Positions 24,524 to 32,789 of a stretch of 64,000 nt of DNA are shown here, piece by piece. A program made the translations under genes and the position numbers. Each line of letters begins with the position of its first letter. Positions within the stretch are counted from its first letter, which is position 1. The notes under the pieces are model-generated. The model saw only the letters and a list, made by a program, of their open reading frames with translations, searched no databases and was not told the DNA's origin. The DNA comes from Microthrixaceae bacterium (GTDB lineage: Bacteria; Actinomycetota; Acidimicrobiia; Acidimicrobiales; Microtrichaceae), in NCBI GenBank assembly GCA_023957995.1, contig JAMLGK010000008.1, positions 1 through 64,000 on the forward strand, given 5' to 3'.

Positions 24524-24539
24524 TCGAACACATGTTCGT
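24524..24539. promoter_or_regulatory. LexA (SOS) box-like operator
   Basis: TCGAACACATGTTCGT has the actinobacterial SOS box layout TCGAAC-N4-GTTCGA with one mismatch at the last base. It overlaps the likely start codon of the DUF222/HNH gene, which fits repression of a leaderless or short-leader transcript. Some mycobacterial 13E12 family genes are known to be damage-inducible through such boxes. Confidence 0.6.
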
Positions 24540-26061
24540 CACCGAGCAGAGCCGCCAAACCGAACGGAGCGGCCAAACCGAACAGAGCGGCCAAACCGAA
24601 CAGAGCGGCCAAACCGAACAGAGCGGCCAAGCCGTGCAGACCCCGAGACGCCAGGACGATCTCGAGTTCGCCGAGTTGCGGGTCTGGCTCGCAGAGGTGG
24701 ATCAGAACGCCCGGCAGGTCACCCAGCACGCGCCCGACTCCCTGCACTGCGTGGCCGAGCAGGTGGCAGGGCTCGGATCTGTGCTCGAATCGGTCGATCT
24801 CAGTTCGCTCACCGGAGAGGAACTGATGGGAACGGTGCTGGCGCTCGAGGCGATCCGCCGGCGCCTCGAAGCAGTCTCGGCCGTTGCCCTCGGACAACTC
24901 GATGCCACCCATGCAACCGAGTCCTCGGCGGGCCTGAGGACCAAGCGCTGGAAGGCCAACCGCACACATGCATCGGATGCGACCGTCGCACGCGAACTGA
25001 GAATCGCCTCCACCCTCGCCCGCTTCGGGGAGTTCGCCACGTCACTGGCCGCCGGTCACATCTCCACCGACCATGTGCTGGCTCTGGCCAACGCCGCCAA
25101 TCCGAGGGTGATCGACGCCCTGATCGAGATAGAGGCGCCACTCGTGTCGTTCGCCCAGCGGCATCGTTATGCAGTCTTCGTGCGCCATCTCCGTCATCTC
25201 GTGGCCCTGTTGGACCAGGACGGCTCCGAGCCCGACTGCAACGACCACGACACCGCCAGAATGGCCCTCGACGGCGAGGATCACCTACATCTGGTCGTCG
25301 AGCTCACCGGCCACAACGCAGTCGTGGCCCAGCACGTCCTCGACGCCGAGACCGACCGCCAGTACCGCGCTGCGGTTCGCGAGAAGGAGGCGTCAGGCAT
25401 CGCCGTTCCGCCCACACCGGTGTTGCGCGCCCGAGCGGTGGCCGAGTTGCTGCGGCGCGGCGCAGGTCCGCAACCACGCGGCAGCAAGCCCGCTGTCGAA
25501 GCCATCCTGCCGATCACCGTCGACCGTCTCGGACGGCCCACCGGAGTTCACACGATGGAAGGCGCGCAGATCGATGCCGCCACAGCTGCGGTGCTTCTCT
25601 GCGATGCACATCTGCATCCGGTGGTGGTGGACGCGAGCGGCAACCCCCTCAACGTGGGGCGCACCGAACGCTTCTTCACCGCCGACCAACGACGGGCGCT
25701 GGTCGTGCGCGACGGCGGCTGCGCCTTCCCTGGGTGCGACCAGGCCGCTTCGCGCTGTGATGCCCACCACGAGATCCCCTGGGGTGAGAACGGAAAGACC
25801 GACACCGAGTTCGGAGTGCTCCTGTGTCGCAGGCACCACGGACTGCTTCATGGCCACAACCCCTGGTCACTCGCCACAGTGGCCGTTTGCGAGCTACCCG
25901 CGTCGTTGGCAGATGCGCACCGGGCGAGAGCTCGTGCAGCGGGTCTCGAACCCTCCGAACGGGTGCGCATCTGGAACACGCCCAGCGGTGAGCCGTTGCT
26001 GGCACAGGTAGCCACTGACCACCGCGGCCCGGCCCCACCCCGACGACAGCCCGCTGCCTGA
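24532..26061 (+). CDS. DUF222 / 13E12-repeat protein with C-terminal HNH endonuclease domain
   Basis: About 509 residues from MFVTEQSRQTER; ATGs at 24520 and 24445 are alternatives. The N-terminus has four QTEQSG-type repeats encoded by an 18-bp tandem repeat. The DUF222 region follows, rich in Ala/Leu helices (HISTDHVLALANAANPRVI). The HNH nuclease is at the C-terminus: RDGGCAFPGCD, RCDAHHEIPW and LLCRRHHGLLHG, with paired Cys and His residues for zinc and metal. The family is widespread in actinomycetes, often multicopy, and of unclear role. A LexA-like box at the start suggests SOS control. Confidence 0.9.
   Translation: MFVTEQSRQTERSGQTEQSGQTEQSGQTEQSGQAVQTPRRQDDLEFAELRVWLAEVDQNARQVTQHAPDSLHCVAEQVAGLGSVLESVDLSSLTGEELMGTVLALEAIRRRLEAVSAVALGQLDATHATESSAGLRTKRWKANRTHASDATVARELRIASTLARFGEFATSLAAGHISTDHVLALANAANPRVIDALIEIEAPLVSFAQRHRYAVFVRHLRHLVALLDQDGSEPDCNDHDTARMALDGEDHLHLVVELTGHNAVVAQHVLDAETDRQYRAAVREKEASGIAVPPTPVLRARAVAELLRRGAGPQPRGSKPAVEAILPITVDRLGRPTGVHTMEGAQIDAATAAVLLCDAHLHPVVVDASGNPLNVGRTERFFTADQRRALVVRDGGCAFPGCDQAASRCDAHHEIPWGENGKTDTEFGVLLCRRHHGLLHGHNPWSLATVAVCELPASLADAHRARARAAGLEPSERVRIWNTPSGEPLLAQVATDHRGPAPPRRQPAA
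24554..24625. repeat. Four 18-bp tandem repeats (coding)
   Basis: The unit GCCAAACCGAACAGAGCG occurs four times (first copy with one change), followed by a partial fifth. It encodes six-residue repeats near the N-terminus of the HNH protein. Confidence 0.95.
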
Positions 26062-26090
26062 CGGCGGGCACCCGGCTCGGGCAGCGAAAC

Positions 26091-27557
26091 TCAGGTGGAC
26101 CACACGATCGACTGCAGTTCGCTGTAGGCGAGCAGCCCGTAGCTGCCGCCGTCGCGCCCTACGCCCGACTGCTTGAAGCCACCGAACGGAGCCTCGTGGT
26201 TGCGCTGCAGGGTGTTGAGTCCGACGTTTCCCGACCGAAGTCGTTTGGCGATGCTCCACGCCTTGCCTGCATCCGCCGAGAACACGTACGAGTAGAGCCC
26301 GTAGTCGGAGTCGTTCGCGATCGAGATCGCCTCTTCGTCGTCGTCGTAGGGAACCACCACGACCACCGGACCGAAGAACTCCTCCTTCACCGGGGTCATG
26401 TGCGGTTCGCACCCGACCATCAGTGTGGGCTCGAAATAGAACCCGCGCTCTTGTTCACCCCGACCACCGCCGACCGCCACCTCGGCACCCTGGTCGCGAC
26501 CGGTCTGCACGAGGTCCTCCACCCGAGCCCTCTGCACAGCGGAGATGAGTGGACCCACCACTGTGGTCTTCTCGTTGGGATCGCCCACGGTCATGTGCTC
26601 CGCAGCCTTCTGGAGTCCGCCGACCAGGTGGTCGTGGATCGACCGATGCACGATGACGCGGGTCGGCGCCGTGCAGATCTGACCCGAATGGAACGCCCAC
26701 ACCGAGGAGATCCCGCCGATCGCGGCCTTCAGGTCTGCGTCCTCGCGAACGATGCATGCTCCCTTGCCGCCCAGTTCGAGCAGGAGCCTCTTGTTGGAAC
26801 CACCGGCGACCGAGCCGATCCGCTGCCCGACCGGGGTCGAACCGGTGAACGAGACCATGTCTGTGCGGGGATGCGAGACCACGGCCTCGGAGGGCGCTAC
26901 CTCTGATCCGACCACGACGTTGATCACGCCGGGCGGGAAGCCGGCCTCGTTCATCAGCTCCACCATGCGGATCACGGCGAGCGGGTCCTGGGGAGCCGGC
27001 TTGACCACGACCGGGTTGCCCATCGCCAACGCCGGTCCGATCTTGCCCGCCATGTTGACCATCGGGAAGTTGTACGACGTGATGCAGGCCACCACGCCGA
27101 CCGGGGCGCGGTTCACCGCCGCGGAGATCAGGCCTCCAGGAGCGAGCGCCGTCGAGGGCATGACCGACGGCGGCAGGGGATCGATCGTCGGCTCCATGGC
27201 ACCCTGCGCGTAGCGGCGCAGACGGGCGGCCGCCTGGGGAACCTGGATGGTCGAGGTGGTGCGCAGGGTGGCGCCGGTCTCGGCGACTACCAGTGGCACC
27301 AGCTCCTCGGCGTGCTCGTCGATGAGGTCCGCAGCGCGGTCGAGCAGGGCCGCCCGCTCCTCGGGCTTCGTGCGCGCCCAGGTCTCGAACGCATCCGCAG
27401 CTGCCTCGACCGCCGCGTTCGCCTGGTCGACCGATGCCTCCGGCGCAGCGCCGACCAATTCCTCGGTCGCCGGGTTGACGATGTCGTAGGTGCCTGCACC
27501 GGGAACGGATTCCCCACCGATGATCAGTCCGTACTCACGTTCGCTCAGCTGCGCCAT
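26091..27557 (-). CDS. NAD(P)-dependent aldehyde dehydrogenase
   Basis: 488 residues, the usual ALDH length. The cofactor strand FTGSTPVGQRI, the catalytic Glu in LLLELGGKGA and the catalytic Cys in HSGQICTAPTRVIVH are present, and the C-terminal EEFFGPVVVVVPYDD block is typical. It oxidises aldehydes to acids in the cytoplasm. About 20 bp upstream lies a degenerate copy of the TCTGACG/CGTCAGA palindrome, so it may belong to the lipid regulon outlined in this window. The substrate is not known. Confidence 0.93.
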   Translation of the reverse strand: MAQLSEREYGLIIGGESVPGAGTYDIVNPATEELVGAAPEASVDQANAAVEAAADAFETWARTKPEERAALLDRAADLIDEHAEELVPLVVAETGATLRTTSTIQVPQAAARLRRYAQGAMEPTIDPLPPSVMPSTALAPGGLISAAVNRAPVGVVACITSYNFPMVNMAGKIGPALAMGNPVVVKPAPQDPLAVIRMVELMNEAGFPPGVINVVVGSEVAPSEAVVSHPRTDMVSFTGSTPVGQRIGSVAGGSNKRLLLELGGKGACIVREDADLKAAIGGISSVWAFHSGQICTAPTRVIVHRSIHDHLVGGLQKAAEHMTVGDPNEKTTVVGPLISAVQRARVEDLVQTGRDQGAEVAVGGGRGEQERGFYFEPTLMVGCEPHMTPVKEEFFGPVVVVVPYDDDEEAISIANDSDYGLYSYVFSADAGKAWSIAKRLRSGNVGLNTLQRNHEAPFGGFKQSGVGRDGGSYGLLAYSELQSIVWST

Positions 27558-27576
27558 GAACCGAGACTATGCGGAT

Positions 27577-27595
27577 TCCTGATGGGGCGTCAGAT
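27577..27595. promoter_or_regulatory. Degenerate copy of the TetR-type palindrome
   Basis: CTGATG-GGG-CGTCAG with flanking AT on the right: the right half is perfect, the left half has one change. It sits 20-38 bp before the aldehyde dehydrogenase start, the same spacing as the better copies at 39534, 49131 and 57365. Confidence 0.45.
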
Positions 27596-27654
27596 CCCAG
27601 TAGTCCGCCGGAATTCAGCACGACGGAGCGACAACGGCACGGCAGAATGTCTCG

Positions 27655-28152
27655 ATGGCCGACGTGACCATCGAGACCGTGGACCCCGACTCGCCGGTAG
27701 CGCAACGCCTTGTCGACGACTACACGATGCACCTGACCCTGACCGTGCCCAACGGGTTCGACTGTGCGACCGATTCACCCCCACCTGCCGGTGCATTCGA
27801 GTGGCCGAGCGGGCGATTCCTGGTGATGTTCGAGTCCGACCCGTCGGGTTCACGGGAGCGCACACCGATCGGCTGCGGCGCCGTGTGGCGCATGGAGCCC
27901 GGTGTGGCAGAGATCCGACGGATGTGGATGGTGCCGTCCCGGCAGGGAAGGGGTCACGGCCGCCGTGTGCTCACCGCCCTCGAGGAGGTGGCTGTCGAGA
28001 TGGGCTGCGATATCGCACGGCTCGATTCGATGCGAGCCCTCGAAGCGGCTGTGTCGATGTACCGATCGCAGGGCTACACCGAGATCGAGGACTACAACAA
28101 CAATCCGAATGCCACCATCTGGATGCAGCGCAGCCTGATCGGCGAGGGCTGA
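27655..28152 (+). CDS. GNAT N-acetyltransferase
   Basis: 165 residues. The GNAT core is clear: CGAVWRMEPGVAEIRRMWMV is the central strand pair, RQGRGHGRRVLTALEE is the acetyl-CoA loop and helix, and IARLDSMRALEAAVSMYRSQGY is the motif B helix ending in the conserved Tyr-Arg-Ser-x-Gly-Tyr/Phe turn. The small-molecule or protein acceptor is unknown. It is divergent from the aldehyde dehydrogenase with about 97 bp between starts. Confidence 0.87.
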   Translation: MADVTIETVDPDSPVAQRLVDDYTMHLTLTVPNGFDCATDSPPPAGAFEWPSGRFLVMFESDPSGSRERTPIGCGAVWRMEPGVAEIRRMWMVPSRQGRGHGRRVLTALEEVAVEMGCDIARLDSMRALEAAVSMYRSQGYTEIEDYNNNPNATIWMQRSLIGEG

Positions 28153-28161
28153 TGACAGCTA

Positions 28162-28206
28162 CTGCGGGCGAGGATGCTGCGGGCAAGGATGCTGCGGGCG
28201 GGGCCG
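28162..28206. repeat. Three 15-bp tandem repeats after a stop codon
   Basis: The unit CTGCGGGCGAGGATG is repeated three times with increasing divergence, beginning 9 bp after the GNAT stop codon. Confidence 0.8.
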
Positions 28207-28260
28207 CACGGTTTCGGCTCGACCGACTTGACCGACCCGTTGCGCGACCCGCGATGGCGA

Positions 28261-28286
28261 TCTGGCAGTCCACGGAGACTGCCAGA
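28261..28286. terminator. Hairpin between convergent genes
   Basis: Arms TCTGGCAG/CTGCCAGA (8 bp, perfect) with a 10-base loop, between the GNAT stop and the amidohydrolase stop. There is no T-run. It overlaps the first copy of the 18-bp repeat that follows. Confidence 0.5.
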
Positions 28287-28304
28287 TCCACGGAGACTGC
28301 CTGA
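28269..28304. repeat. 18-bp tandem duplication near facing gene ends
   Basis: TCCACGGAGACTGCCAGA followed by a second copy with one change, ending 5 bp before the amidohydrolase stop codon. Confidence 0.9.
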
Positions 28305-28309
28305 TCGGG

Positions 28310-29530
28310 TCAGGGTTCGAAGTCGAGGCTCAACAGGTTGATCGCGTTGCCGCGCACGAGCTTGCGGCGGATGTCGGCCGGCAGGTGCCCCATCTGCTTC
28401 TGGGCGACCTCCTTGGAGACCGGCCAGGTCGAGTCCGAGTGCGGGTAGTCGGTCTCGAAGCACACGTTGTCGATGCCGACCCTCTCGATGTTGTCGAGCC
28501 CGTAGGCGTCGTCGAAGAAGCAGCCGTAGATCTGGCGGTAGTAGTAGGTGGAGGGAGGCTCGGGGACCTTGTCACCGATGCCGCCCCAGCCCCGGTTCTC
28601 CTCCCAGACCTTGTCGGCCCGTTCGATGATGTAGGGGATCCAGCCGATCTGGCCCTCGGAGTAGGCGAGCTTCAGCGTCGGGTACCGCACGAGCACACCC
28701 GAGAACAGGAAGTCGGTCATCGACGCCATGGCGTTGTTGAACGTCAGCGTCGAACCGACCGCGGGCGGCGCGTCCGCAGAGGTCGAGGGCATCTTCGACG
28801 ACGAGCCGATGTGCATGTTGACCACGGTGTCGGTCTCGGCACATGCCTCGAACAGCGGGTCCCAGTAGCCGCTCGGGTCGTGCACCGATGGAAGGCCCAG
28901 ATACGGAGGGATCTCCGAGAACGTCATCGCGTGCACGCCACGGGCGGCGTTGCGACGGATCTCGGCCGCTGCGAGCTGCGGGTCCCAGAGCTGCACGATG
29001 ATCTGGGGGATCAGGCGGCCACCGGTGCCCTCGCACCACTCCTCCACCTGCCAGTCGTTGTAGGCCTTCACGCAGGCATCGGCGAGCTCCTTGTCGTCGG
29101 CCTCGTAGAAGCGCTGGCCGCAGAAGCGCACGAAGCTCGACGGGAACGCCATCGAGGCCTCGGTCCAGTTGGCATCCATGTCCTCCAGGCGGGCATCACG
29201 GTCCCAGCAGCCCTTGCGCATCCCGTCATAGGTGATCGGGACGACCTTGACCTCGTCACGGTCGAAGCCGACGGCGGCCTCGAGACGGGTCAGCGGGTAC
29301 TGCTGGCCCTCGAAGGTCCACCAGTCTCCCTCCATGCCGTCGTCGTCGGGCTCGAAGGAGAACACTCCTCCGACGAAGTTCATCTTGCCCTTCTGGCGGA
29401 TCGACGTGGGACCGGCTTCCTTGAAGCGTTCCGGAAGGCGGTCCTGCCACACGCCCGGGGGTTCGATCACATGGTCATCGACCGAGATGATCCTGGGGAT
29501 GTCCACGGTCTCGAAACTGCTGTCGGCCAT
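28310..29530 (-). CDS. Amidohydrolase family protein (amidohydrolase 2, TIM barrel)
   Basis: 406 residues. The N-terminal metal motif is RIISVDDHVIEPPGVW (Asp-x-His), the barrel contains PQIIVQLWDPQLAAAEIRR, and near the end FETDYPHSDSTWP carries the conserved Asp and His. Family members decarboxylate or hydrolyse aromatic or cyclic substrates with a divalent metal. A KstR-like palindrome sits 20 bp upstream of the start, linking it by inference to steroid or lipid breakdown. It is transcribed alone. Confidence 0.87.
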   Translation of the reverse strand: MADSSFETVDIPRIISVDDHVIEPPGVWQDRLPERFKEAGPTSIRQKGKMNFVGGVFSFEPDDDGMEGDWWTFEGQQYPLTRLEAAVGFDRDEVKVVPITYDGMRKGCWDRDARLEDMDANWTEASMAFPSSFVRFCGQRFYEADDKELADACVKAYNDWQVEEWCEGTGGRLIPQIIVQLWDPQLAAAEIRRNAARGVHAMTFSEIPPYLGLPSVHDPSGYWDPLFEACAETDTVVNMHIGSSSKMPSTSADAPPAVGSTLTFNNAMASMTDFLFSGVLVRYPTLKLAYSEGQIGWIPYIIERADKVWEENRGWGGIGDKVPEPPSTYYYRQIYGCFFDDAYGLDNIERVGIDNVCFETDYPHSDSTWPVSKEVAQKQMGHLPADIRRKLVRGNAINLLSLDFEP

Positions 29531-29549
29531 GCGCCGATCCTACCGCGAA

Positions 29550-29567
29550 ACTGAAACGTGTTCTAGT
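29550..29567. promoter_or_regulatory. KstR-like operator
   Basis: ACTGAAACGTGTTCTAGT; read on the minus strand the core TAGAACACGTTTCA fits TnnAACnnGTTnnA exactly and differs by one base from the core at 15955. It lies 20-37 bp before the amidohydrolase start. Confidence 0.6.
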
Positions 29568-29592
29568 GGCCCACGGAGCAGCGCTGCCGCAG

Positions 29593-30333
29593 TCAGATGA
29601 ACGAGTCGCAGGTCTCGGCGTTCCAGTTCAGCGTGATCGACTCGGCGATCACCGTCGGCTCGTCACCGTTCTGGAGGTCCCACGGCCCCGGCATGTCCTG
29701 GAGAGGGATCTCGCCATCGGGGTCGCTCCCGTCCCAGTCCAGCCTGTACGTGGTGTCGGCGATCGTGGCCCTCGCCCGCACCGACAGGACCTCGTAGTAG
29801 CAGATGTCTTCGCCGAGCAAGGCGTAGTGGTAGGAGCCGAAGTGGTAGCCACCATCGCTGGCCGAGTTGGTATCCGCGATGGTGACCCGGAGGTACACGG
29901 TGTGGCCGTCGGGGTGGGTGGCGTCCATGGTCGCCACCGCAACGTTCGATGCCGAGTCGCCGACCGTTGCCGACGCCTCCTGCATGTCGATCACCTCGAC
30001 CCCCTCGGGAAGAGTCGTCGTGGTCGTGGTGCTGGTGGTCGTGGTGCTCGTCGTCGTGGACGTGGGAGCGCTCGGAACCGGATCCTCGCGCGGCTCGCCC
30101 CGCTTCACACGCACGAAGTCCTCGACGGTCATGATCGGAACCCAGGTGCCGTCGTCGCACACGAGCACGTAGGTGCCGTCGGTGCCCGTGCGGTCGCCGG
30201 AAGTGTCGCACGCGTCCCATGCCTCCACCCCGGTGATGCAGGAGGCACCGAACACCGCGACGAGCGCGAGCATCGATGCGGCCAGGACGGTCTTGCGCGC
30301 TCTGTTGGACATGGCGGTACCGTCGTTGGACAT
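29593..30333 (-). CDS. Secreted or lipid-anchored protein with Thr linker
   Basis: 246 residues. The signal peptide ends in VAVFGASC, a weak lipobox, so lipid anchoring is uncertain. A small Cys-containing domain (DACDTSGDRTG, VLVCDDGTW) is followed by a long Thr/Ser linker and a beta-rich C-terminal domain (VYLRVTIADTNSA, YHFGSYHYALLGEDICYY) of unknown family. The first residues MSNDGTAMSN contain a duplicated start produced by a 21-bp tandem repeat; the inner ATG at 30312 could equally be used. Confidence 0.75.
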   Translation of the reverse strand: MSNDGTAMSNRARKTVLAASMLALVAVFGASCITGVEAWDACDTSGDRTGTDGTYVLVCDDGTWVPIMTVEDFVRVKRGEPREDPVPSAPTSTTTSTTTTSTTTTTTLPEGVEVIDMQEASATVGDSASNVAVATMDATHPDGHTVYLRVTIADTNSASDGGYHFGSYHYALLGEDICYYEVLSVRARATIADTTYRLDWDGSDPDGEIPLQDMPGPWDLQNGDEPTVIAESITLNWNAETCDSFI

Positions 30334-30345
30334 GGCAGTACCGTC
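30304..30345. repeat. 21-bp tandem duplication over a start codon
   Basis: Two copies (one base different) of a 21-bp unit beginning GTTGGACATGG. Each copy contains a CAT that is an in-frame ATG of the lipoprotein gene on the minus strand. Confidence 0.93.
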
Positions 30346-30396
30346 GGCAGGCAGCGCGCCCTGCTGAGGACTACGTGTTCGGAATCCGGCCGGAGC

Positions 30397-31236
30397 TCAA
30401 CACAGCAGCTTCTCGAAGAGAGGGTCCATCTGCTTGCTGGAGAGCATCGTCCCCCCGTCGAGCACGATGTTCTGACCGGTCATGTAGGCCGCACGGTCCG
30501 ACAGCAGGAACGTGATCAGCTCCGCGGTCTCCTCCGCGGAGCCCAGTCGGCCCGCCGGTGTCCGCGACTCGATGTCGGTTCGCCACTCGTCGTTCGATGC
30601 CAGCATCTCGTTGAGTGGCGTGCGGATGAATCCGGGCGAGACGCAGTTCGCCCGCACCTCGGGGGCCCACTCGAGCGCCACCGAGGCGGTTAGCGCGACC
30701 ACCGCGGCCTTCGCCGCGGAGTACGGCGCCTCACCCATCGTCGGCTTCACGCCCGACACGCTGGCCACGTTCACCACCGCGCCGCCGTTGGATCGCAGCG
30801 CCGGTGCGGCGGAGCGGAGGCAGTTGTAGGTGCCCGTCACGTTGACGGCCCAGATCAGGGCCACCTCGGTCGGGCTGTACTGCTCCAGCAGCTTGAGGTT
30901 GCCGATGCCAGCGTTGTTGACCAGTCCGGTCAGCGGCGGGAGGTCGCCCAGCGAACCCGTGAAGGCGCTCTCGACCTGGGCCGCGTCCGCCACGTCGACG
31001 ACCAGGGCTGTGGCCCCGATCTCCGATGCCACCGACCGAGCGGCCTCCGCGTTGCGATCCATGACCACGACATGGCCGACGGGCCCGCATGCGCTGGCGC
31101 CCTCGGCCAACGACCGCGCGGTGGCGGCACCGATCCCGCTGGCGCCGCCGGTGACCACGACCGTTCCGTGAGCGCGTGAACCCGGTCCACCTCCCCGAGG
31201 TGCGGCTCCGAACGGGGAACTCTCGGCGTCGGTCAC
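30397..31236 (-). CDS. Short-chain dehydrogenase/reductase
   Basis: 279 residues from the GTG giving MTDAESSPFG; an ATG at 31275 would add 13 residues but would nearly touch the divergent gene. The Rossmann loop is TVVVTGGASGIGAATA, NNAGIG follows, catalytic Ser/Tyr/Lys lie in VNVASVSGV and YSAAKAAVVAL, and the end PAGRLGSAEETAELITFLLS is typical of FabG-like enzymes. It is an NAD(P)-dependent oxidoreductase of unknown alcohol or ketone substrate. It is divergent from the cNMP-binding gene. Confidence 0.88.
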   Translation of the reverse strand: MTDAESSPFGAAPRGGGPGSRAHGTVVVTGGASGIGAATARSLAEGASACGPVGHVVVMDRNAEAARSVASEIGATALVVDVADAAQVESAFTGSLGDLPPLTGLVNNAGIGNLKLLEQYSPTEVALIWAVNVTGTYNCLRSAAPALRSNGGAVVNVASVSGVKPTMGEAPYSAAKAAVVALTASVALEWAPEVRANCVSPGFIRTPLNEMLASNDEWRTDIESRTPAGRLGSAEETAELITFLLSDRAAYMTGQNIVLDGGTMLSSKQMDPLFEKLLC

Positions 31237-31280
31237 GTTCAGGGGTTCTGCATCCACCGGCAGATGGTCGCACATCTGGG

Positions 31281-31286
31281 TAATGT
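31281..31286 (+). promoter_or_regulatory. Candidate -10 element, possibly leaderless promoter
   Basis: TAATGT fits the TAnnnT -10 pattern and lies 8 bp before the GTG chosen for the cNMP-binding gene, as expected if transcription starts at the start codon. No clear -35 is seen. Confidence 0.3.
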
Positions 31287-31294
31287 TCCGTTGC

Positions 31295-31747
31295 GTGAAC
31301 GCACCCAAGGACAGCCGAGACACCAAGGCGCACTTCAGGGCCCTGCCGATCTTCGCAGGTTGCACCGAGGACCAGCTCGGTGAGATCGACCGGCTGGCCG
31401 ACGAGGTCCACGTGGAAGCCGGCCGAACCGTGTTGCGCCAGGGCGACCTCGGCCAGGAGTTCGCTCTGATCGTGAGCGGTGAGGCCGACATCGTCAAGGA
31501 CGGTGCCGTGGTCGCACGGATCGGTCCGGGGGCGTACTTCGGCGAGGTGGCGCTGCTCGACTCGATCACCCGTACCGCGTCGGTGGTGGCTGCCACCGAC
31601 CTGACACTCGAGGTGATCGACCGGCGGGGATTCAACACCCTGCTCGATGATCTACCGAGCCTGTCCCGCTCGATGCTCAAGGGCATGGCGAGCCGCATGG
31701 CCGAGCTCGAGGACGAGCTGCACCAGCTCAAGACTCCCCAGGCCTGA
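31295..31747 (+). CDS. Cyclic nucleotide-binding domain protein
   Basis: 150 residues from GTG (an ATG 12 bases earlier is an alternative). It is a single cNMP-binding domain: LRQGDLGQEFALIVSGEADI and the phosphate-binding cassette PGAYFGEVALLDSITRTASVVA, where the Glu and the Arg-Thr contact the ribose-phosphate in CRP-like domains. The C-terminus is a coiled-coil helix (MASRMAELEDELHQLK). There is no DNA-binding or enzyme domain, so it probably acts through protein partners. It resembles stand-alone actinobacterial cNMP proteins. Confidence 0.88.
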   Translation: MNAPKDSRDTKAHFRALPIFAGCTEDQLGEIDRLADEVHVEAGRTVLRQGDLGQEFALIVSGEADIVKDGAVVARIGPGAYFGEVALLDSITRTASVVAATDLTLEVIDRRGFNTLLDDLPSLSRSMLKGMASRMAELEDELHQLKTPQA

Positions 31748-31766
31748 CAGACACGTCTGCGTCAGG
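31743..31766. terminator. Hairpin over the cNMP gene stop codon
   Basis: Arms CCTGAC/GTCAGG (6 bp) with a 12-base interior that contains AGACACGTCT, itself partly palindromic. It covers the stop codon of the cNMP gene. The gene on the other strand ends 40 bp further. Confidence 0.35.
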
Positions 31767-31772
31767 GCCAGA

Positions 31773-31809
31773 GCTGGATCAAGGCTGGATCAGGACCAGG
31801 GCTGGATCA
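31773..31809. repeat. Irregular GCTGGATCA repeats at a gene end
   Basis: GCTGGATCA occurs three times (31773, 31784, 31801), followed by a partial fourth, reaching into the stop codon of the LLM oxidoreductase gene. Confidence 0.8.
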
Positions 31810-32751
31810 GGGCTGGAGTTGGGGAGCCACCTCGGCGCCGAACTGCTCCAGTTGTTCGGCGTATCCCTCGGCGCTGTGTGCGATGAACCGCAGCTGCAAC
31901 TGGTTGATCCCCAGCGCGACGTAGCGGCGCAGCCGCTCTGCGACCTCGTCGGCCGATCCGGTGAGGGTCCACTTGGACATGTCGTCGGTGCGGCGACCCA
32001 GATGGACCGGCTCGCAGTTGACCCCGAGGTCGAATGCCTCGGGCATGTCTGCTGCTGCCCGGAGGTCGCGGATACGGTCGATCGCCGCCGCGGTTCCCAT
32101 CTCCGGAGGCCCCTGGGGAAGCCATCCGTCGGCCAGCTGGGCTGCCCTGCGAATGGCAGCGGGCGAAGAACCGCCTACCCAGATGGGCGGTCCGCCGGCG
32201 CGTTCGGGGCGGGGAGACATGCCCACCTCGATGGACTCGCCGCCGACGTCCAGCACCGGGTAGCTCTCCACGAAGGCGCTGCGGATCTTGGGAATGTCCT
32301 GTTCGACCCTCTTGCCGCGTGATTCGTAGTCGGTACCGAGCATCGCGAACTCGCTCTCCAGATGCCCCGCCCCCACGCCGAGGATCGCCCTGCCGCCACT
32401 GAGGTGGTCCAGGGTGCAGAACGCCTTTGCGGTCACCATCGGGTGTCGATACGCCAGCACGAACACATGGCTCAGCAGGTGGACCGACTCGGTGAACCCC
32501 GCGATCCAGCCCAGAGTGGCGACCGTGTCGTACCAGGTGGCGGACATCGAGTCATCGGCAGGCCTCGGTATTCCGACGTGGTCGCAGACAGCGACGTAGA
32601 AGGCACCCGCGGACTCGGCGGCCCTGGCGATCAGTTCGAGCTCGGCGGCTCCGCAATCCACCTCCCATGGCTGGGCGTAGATCGTCGACTGGCTCTGTAC
32701 GGGGAGCTGGATTCCCCAGGCCGTGGTTCCCTCGGGGATTATCGCCGCCAC
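31807..32751 (-). CDS. LLM-class (F420-dependent type) oxidoreductase
   Basis: 314 residues from a GTG preceded by GGGAGGAA. It is a luciferase-like TIM barrel: WGIQLPVQSQS start, AVCDHVGIPRP, VFVLAYRHPMVTAKAFCTLD, GGRAILGVGAGHLESEF and GGPPIWVGGSSPAAIRRAA are all family landmarks. Such enzymes in actinomycetes mostly use F420 and sometimes FMN, to reduce or oxidise small molecules. A second LLM gene starts 38 bp upstream on the same strand, so the two probably form an operon. The substrate is unknown. Confidence 0.87.
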   Translation of the reverse strand: MAAIIPEGTTAWGIQLPVQSQSTIYAQPWEVDCGAAELELIARAAESAGAFYVAVCDHVGIPRPADDSMSATWYDTVATLGWIAGFTESVHLLSHVFVLAYRHPMVTAKAFCTLDHLSGGRAILGVGAGHLESEFAMLGTDYESRGKRVEQDIPKIRSAFVESYPVLDVGGESIEVGMSPRPERAGGPPIWVGGSSPAAIRRAAQLADGWLPQGPPEMGTAAAIDRIRDLRAAADMPEAFDLGVNCEPVHLGRRTDDMSKWTLTGSADEVAERLRRYVALGINQLQLRFIAHSAEGYAEQLEQFGAEVAPQLQP

Positions 32752-32789
32752 ATCTTCCTCCCGATCATCTTGTGCTGGGTCATCACTCG

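Noticed and set aside
24524..24539. Considered as another KstR-like site
   Set aside because: The spacing between AAC and GTT is four bases rather than two; the layout is that of a LexA box.
24554..24625. 18-bp repeats considered as a CRISPR array
   Set aside because: The units are contiguous without spacers and encode an in-frame peptide repeat.
24532..26061. HNH gene considered as a homing or insertion element
   Set aside because: No target-site duplications, inverted ends or intron/intein context are seen; the DUF222 domain marks the common 13E12 family.
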